Below, in pieces: positions 20,474 through 23,024 of a stretch of 23,024 bases of DNA. Source of the DNA: Casp-actino8 sp041159745 (GTDB lineage Bacteria; Actinomycetota; Acidimicrobiia; Acidimicrobiales; Ilumatobacteraceae); the NCBI GenBank assembly GCA_041159745.1, contig JBEAXP010000065.1, positions 1 through 23,024 of the forward strand, in the 5' to 3' direction. The notes below the pieces were generated by a model, which was given only the letters and a program-made list of their open reading frames with translations, was not told where the DNA came from and ran no database searches. The translations under genes were made by a program, and so were the position numbers. Position 1 is the stretch's first letter, and every line of letters starts with the position of its first letter.

Positions 20474-21876
20474 GCGCACCTCGCTTCCGCTTCGCGCCGT
20501 CACCCACCGGTTTCTTCCACGTCGGCGGTGCGCGCACCGCGCTGTACAACTGGGCATTGGCCAAGCGGACGGGTGGCACATTCGTCCTGCGCATCGAGGA
20601 CACTGACGAGGCTCGCAATCAGCCCGAGTGGACGCAGGGCATCATCGATGCCCTCGAGTGGATCGGTATCAGTCGCGACGATCCCACGTTCGAGGGTCCG
20701 TATTTCCAGAGCCAGTACGCCGGCGAGCACGTGGCCGCGGCCGAGCGCCTGCACGCGGCCGGCCTTGCCTACTACTGCGATCTCACACCCGATCAGATCC
20801 AGGAGCGGGCCAAGCAGTCGGGCAAGCCGGGCTACGACGGCTACTCGCGCGATCGGGGGCTCGGCCCGGGTCCGGGCCGCGTGCTCCGGTTCCGTGTTCC
20901 CGCGGGTGTCACCGTCGTGAACGATCTGGTGCGCGGTCGCGTGGAGTTCCAGAACGAGACGATCGAGGATTTCGTACTCCTGCGGGGCAATGGCTCGCCC
21001 ATGTTCCTGCTCGCCAACGTGGTCGACGACGTGTCGATGCGCGTGTCGCACGTCGTTCGCGCCGAGGAGCATCTGCCCAACACGCCGAAGCAGCAGTTGT
21101 TGTGGGAAGCGCTCGGCCACGAGCCGCCGGTGTGGGCGCACGTACCGGTTCTGGTGAACGAGCAGCGCAAAAAGCTGTCGAAGCGCCGCGACAAGGTGGC
21201 GCTCGAGCAGTACCGCGCCGAGGGGTACCTCGCGTCGGCGATGATCAACTACCTCATGACGCTCGGGTGGGCGCCCCAGGGCGAAACCGAGATCGTGCCC
21301 TGGTCGAAGATCGAGGACGAATTCCGGTTGGAAGACGTCAATCACTCGCCGGCCTTCTTCGATCTCAAGAAGTTGGCCGCGTTCAATGGCGAGTACATCC
21401 GGGCGATGTCCCTCGACGACTTCATCGACGCGTGTCAGCCGTGGCTCTCGGGCGCCGACGTTCCGTGGTCCGCCGCTCAGTATCGCCCCGAGATCTTTCG
21501 GGCGATGGCCGAGCTCGTGCAGACGCGGATCGTGACCCTCAGCGAGGTTCCGCAGCTCGTGGACTTCATGTTCCTCGATGCGCCGCTCGTCGACGAGGCA
21601 TCGTGGTCGAAGACGTTCGGTGCGGCCGATGCCGTCGCCATGTTGCGTTCGGGCCGCGATGCGTTGGCCTCGTGCGACTGGAACTCCGAATCGTTGAAGA
21701 GCGCCGTCGAGGCGGCCGGGGCTTCGTTGGGACTGAAGTTGGGCAAGGCGCAGGCGCCCATTCGTGTCGCGGTCACGGGGCGCACGGTCGGACCGCCGCT
21801 GTTCGAAGCTCTCGAATTGCTCGGGCGCGATGCGGTGTTGAAGCGTCTCGACGCCGCGTCGACCACTCTCGGGTGA
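20467..21876 (+). CDS. gltX: Glutamyl-tRNA synthetase
   Basis: A 469-residue class I aminoacyl-tRNA synthetase. The HIGH-type motif is HVGG (18-21) in RFAPSPTGFFHVGGARTALYNWALAKRTGG, followed by FVLRIEDTDEARN. The KMSKS-type motif is KLSKR (236-240). The anticodon-binding domain occupies the last third (SAVEAAGASLGLKLGKAQAPIRVAVTGRTVGPPLFEALELLGRD). The only in-frame start that gives a normal N-terminus is TTG 20467; earlier starts lie inside the VIT1-like gene. Actinobacterial GluRS is often non-discriminating and also charges tRNA-Gln, which fits the nearby tRNA genes, but that specificity is not readable here. Confidence 0.95.
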   Translation: MLGAPRFRFAPSPTGFFHVGGARTALYNWALAKRTGGTFVLRIEDTDEARNQPEWTQGIIDALEWIGISRDDPTFEGPYFQSQYAGEHVAAAERLHAAGLAYYCDLTPDQIQERAKQSGKPGYDGYSRDRGLGPGPGRVLRFRVPAGVTVVNDLVRGRVEFQNETIEDFVLLRGNGSPMFLLANVVDDVSMRVSHVVRAEEHLPNTPKQQLLWEALGHEPPVWAHVPVLVNEQRKKLSKRRDKVALEQYRAEGYLASAMINYLMTLGWAPQGETEIVPWSKIEDEFRLEDVNHSPAFFDLKKLAAFNGEYIRAMSLDDFIDACQPWLSGADVPWSAAQYRPEIFRAMAELVQTRIVTLSEVPQLVDFMFLDAPLVDEASWSKTFGAADAVAMLRSGRDALASCDWNSESLKSAVEAAGASLGLKLGKAQAPIRVAVTGRTVGPPLFEALELLGRDAVLKRLDAASTTLG

Positions 21877-21877
21877 C

Positions 21878-22615
21878 ATGACCATTCCCGCGGACGAGCC
21901 GTTGCTTCCGCCGTCGGAGCCGAGCGCCGACGACACGCCGGTCGGGGGACTGGTGATTCCGCAGTGGCGGCGTCGCGTGCGGGTGCCGCGCTGGTGGCGT
22001 CGAGGTGGCTGGCGCCGTGTGGTGGGCAGCTTGCTGTGCGTTCTCCTGCTCGGCGTCCTGTACTACGCGATCTCGCTGTTCCAGGTGTGGTCGACCGGTC
22101 GCGATCATCAGGACCGTACGGTCGACGCGATCGTGGTGATGGGTGCCGCGCAATACGACGGGCGCCCGTCGCCTCAGTTGCAGGCGCGTCTCGATCACGT
22201 GGTCGAGTTGTGGTCCACCGGAATCGCGCGCGTCGTGATCGTCACCGGTGGGAATCAGCCGGGTGATCGCTTCACCGAAGCACAGGCGTCTCGCCGATAT
22301 CTCGTGAACAAGGGCGTTCCCGAATCGGCGATACTCGCCGAGGACACCGGTCGATCGTCGTGGGAGTCGATCACCAACGTGGCCGATCGTGCATCGGTGT
22401 GGGGAGTCGGCTCGGTGCTCATCGTGAGCGATCCGTATCACTGCTTGCGCGTGCGTTTGATGGCCGAAGAACTCGGCCTCACGGCGTACGCATCGGCCAC
22501 CTCCACGAGCCCCGTGACCGGCTGGTCCGCGGCGCGCGAGCACTTCGTCGAGGCGGCCGGTGTGGCGCTGGGCCGGATCGTGGGCTTCGGCACGCTGGAG
22601 GGCTGGATCGGCTGA
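21878..22615 (+). CDS. DUF218 (YdcF/SanA-like) membrane-anchored protein
   Basis: A 245-residue protein. A basic, proline-rich cytoplasmic tail (WRRRVRVPRWWRRGGWRRV) precedes one membrane segment (about 49-67, VGSLLCVLLLGVLYYAISL). A DUF218 domain follows, with AIVVMGAAQYDGRPSPQLQARLDHVVELW, VIVTGGNQPGDRFTEAQASRRYL, GVPESAILAEDTGRSSWESITN and VLIVSDPYHCLRVRLMAEELG. Members such as SanA and ElyC affect envelope integrity; the enzymatic activity is unsettled. The ATG starts 1 bp after the gltX stop, so the two are probably cotranscribed. Confidence 0.9.
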   Translation: MTIPADEPLLPPSEPSADDTPVGGLVIPQWRRRVRVPRWWRRGGWRRVVGSLLCVLLLGVLYYAISLFQVWSTGRDHQDRTVDAIVVMGAAQYDGRPSPQLQARLDHVVELWSTGIARVVIVTGGNQPGDRFTEAQASRRYLVNKGVPESAILAEDTGRSSWESITNVADRASVWGVGSVLIVSDPYHCLRVRLMAEELGLTAYASATSTSPVTGWSAAREHFVEAAGVALGRIVGFGTLEGWIG

Positions 22616-22637
22616 GCCCGGTGGCTGTCGGCCGGGC
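22616..22637 (+). terminator. Possible hairpin after the DUF218 gene
   Basis: The arms GCCCGG and CCGGGC enclose a 10-base loop immediately after the stop codon. No T-tract follows, so this is only a weak terminator candidate. Confidence 0.3.
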
Positions 22638-22643
22638 CGCCAC

Positions 22644-22649
22644 TACACT
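22644..22649 (+). promoter_or_regulatory. Candidate -10 box (TACACT) of tRNA-Gln
   Basis: TACACT lies 12 bases upstream of the mature 5' end of tRNA-Gln, leaving room for a short 5' leader. No strong -35 box is visible. Confidence 0.35.
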
Positions 22650-22661
22650 TTCGTCGCTCCT

Positions 22662-22736
22662 TGGGGAGTGGTGTAACTGGCAACACAGCAGATTCTGGTT
22701 CTGTTATTCAGGGTTCGATTCCTTGCTCCCCAACCA
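22662..22736 (+). tRNA. tRNA-Gln (anticodon CTG)
   Basis: A full cloverleaf: acceptor TGGGGAG/CTCCCCA, D-arm GTGT/ACAC, anticodon stem GCAGA/TCTGT with loop TTCTGGT (anticodon CTG at 22695-22697), and T-arm CAGGG/CCTTG with loop TTCGATT. The discriminator is A and CCA is encoded at 22734-22736. It lies downstream of gltX and the DUF218 gene and 48 bp before tRNA-Glu. Confidence 0.95.
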
Positions 22737-22765
22737 AGACCGAGAAATTGTCACCGCCCCACCGA

Positions 22766-22771
22766 TAGCGT
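22766..22771 (+). promoter_or_regulatory. Candidate -10 box (TAGCGT) of tRNA-Glu
   Basis: TAGCGT, the same hexamer as at gltX and the VIT1-like gene, lies 13 bases before the 5' end of tRNA-Glu. This suggests a separate promoter for the second tRNA. Confidence 0.4.
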
Positions 22772-22784
22772 GAGGGCGCTACTT

Positions 22785-22860
22785 GCTCCCATCGTCTAGT
22801 GGCCTAGGACACCACCCTCTCAAGGTGGCGGCACGGGTTCGAATCCCGTTGGGAGTGCCA
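22785..22860 (+). tRNA. tRNA-Glu (anticodon CTC)
   Basis: The acceptor GCTCCCA pairs with TGGGAGT (terminal G-U). The anticodon stem CCACC/GGTGG encloses loop CTCTCAA with anticodon CTC at 22819-22821. The T-arm holds GGTTCGAATCC, followed by discriminator G and encoded CCA to 22860. Sequence composition changes sharply directly after the CCA, which suggests that the 3' end served as an integration site. Confidence 0.95.
22841..22860 (+). other. Candidate attachment site (3' end of tRNA-Glu)
   Basis: tRNA 3' ends are common targets of tyrosine integrases. GC content falls from well above 60% in the genes to the left to about 48% immediately after position 22860, and a foreign-looking gene end follows. 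The matching second repeat would be outside the window, so this is inference. Confidence 0.4.
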
Positions 22861-22863
22861 GAT

Positions 22864-23024
22864 CTAGCTCGTTTTGACTGAGTGTAAGTTTTCCAGCTCT
22901 CGTTCTAGATTTCTCAAGCGAATTCCGAATGCGATTGATGACACTAGTCCGATCGCCCCTCCAGCAATTCCTAATCCTGTCAAGCCAAAATCTGTGGCGC
23001 TATGAGACGGTGCGAAAGCAAGAC
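22864..23024 (-). CDS. C-terminal end of a small membrane-anchored protein (partial)
   Basis: On the minus strand one frame is open from the window edge for 52 residues to a TAG at 22866-22864. It contains a glycine-rich hydrophobic segment (FGLTGLGIAGGAIGLVSSIAF) followed by a basic/acidic helix (GIRLRNLERELENLHSVKTS), as in the end of a single-pass membrane protein with a short coiled coil. The codons are unlike the rest of the window (TTA, AGA, GGA, AAT) and GC is about 48%, indicating horizontal origin. The family cannot be named from this piece. Confidence 0.6.
   Translation of the reverse strand, partial: LAFAPSHSATDFGLTGLGIAGGAIGLVSSIAFGIRLRNLERELENLHSVKTS

Overview
The window is high-GC bacterial chromosome, most likely from an actinobacterium. 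An Acidimicrobiia-like lineage is my inference, drawn from three things: an IclR regulator divergent from leuCD (the NdgR/LtbR arrangement of Actinobacteria), a DmdC-type acyl-CoA dehydrogenase, and many genes that seem to start without a Shine-Dalgarno sequence right behind a TANNNT -10 box. No sequence search was possible. Apart from the last 160 bases the window is compact, vertically inherited-looking core genome.

Layout: (1) 1-2885, an ABC importer operon (ATPase, Tat lipoprotein binding protein, permease) of the nitrate/sulfonate/taurine type, joined to the tail of an upstream gene. (2) 2978-4264, a DEAD-box RNA helicase behind four 11-bp tandem repeats. (3) 4280-7028, leuD and leuC divergent from an ndgR/ltbR-like regulator, with a palindrome between them. 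(4) 7090-11278, a small acidic orphan, then a leftward group greA > alpha/beta hydrolase > ABC1 kinase-like protein > tandem-FKBP lipoprotein. (5) 11368-13368, leuB and ilvE. (6) 13423-14451, an agmatinase-family ureohydrolase. (7) 14452-15272, a long non-coding region. (8) 15273-19239, citramalate synthase cimA, an orphan and a DmdC-like acyl-CoA dehydrogenase. (9) 19243-20354, a DUF2237 protein and a VIT1/CCC1-like membrane protein, leftward. (10) 20467-22860, gltX, a DUF218 (YdcF/SanA-like) protein, tRNA-Gln(CTG) and tRNA-Glu(CTC). (11) 22861-end, an abrupt drop to about 48% GC with the end of a foreign-looking membrane protein gene, suggesting a genomic island next to tRNA-Glu.

Functionally the centre of the window is branched-chain amino acid synthesis. 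CimA makes citramalate from pyruvate and acetyl-CoA. LeuCD and LeuB, shared with leucine synthesis, can take it to 2-oxobutanoate, and IlvE does the final transamination.

The most unusual part is the 820-base gap at 14452-15272. Its left half reads, on the minus strand, as a chain of five hairpins, every one capped by a G(GCAA)C tetraloop, behind a plausible promoter: a candidate undescribed structured RNA. Its middle is AT-rich and holds a cluster of DnaA-box-like sequences. Its right end is a leader peptide with four consecutive isoleucine codons followed by a hairpin and an intrinsic terminator just before cimA: a candidate isoleucine attenuator.
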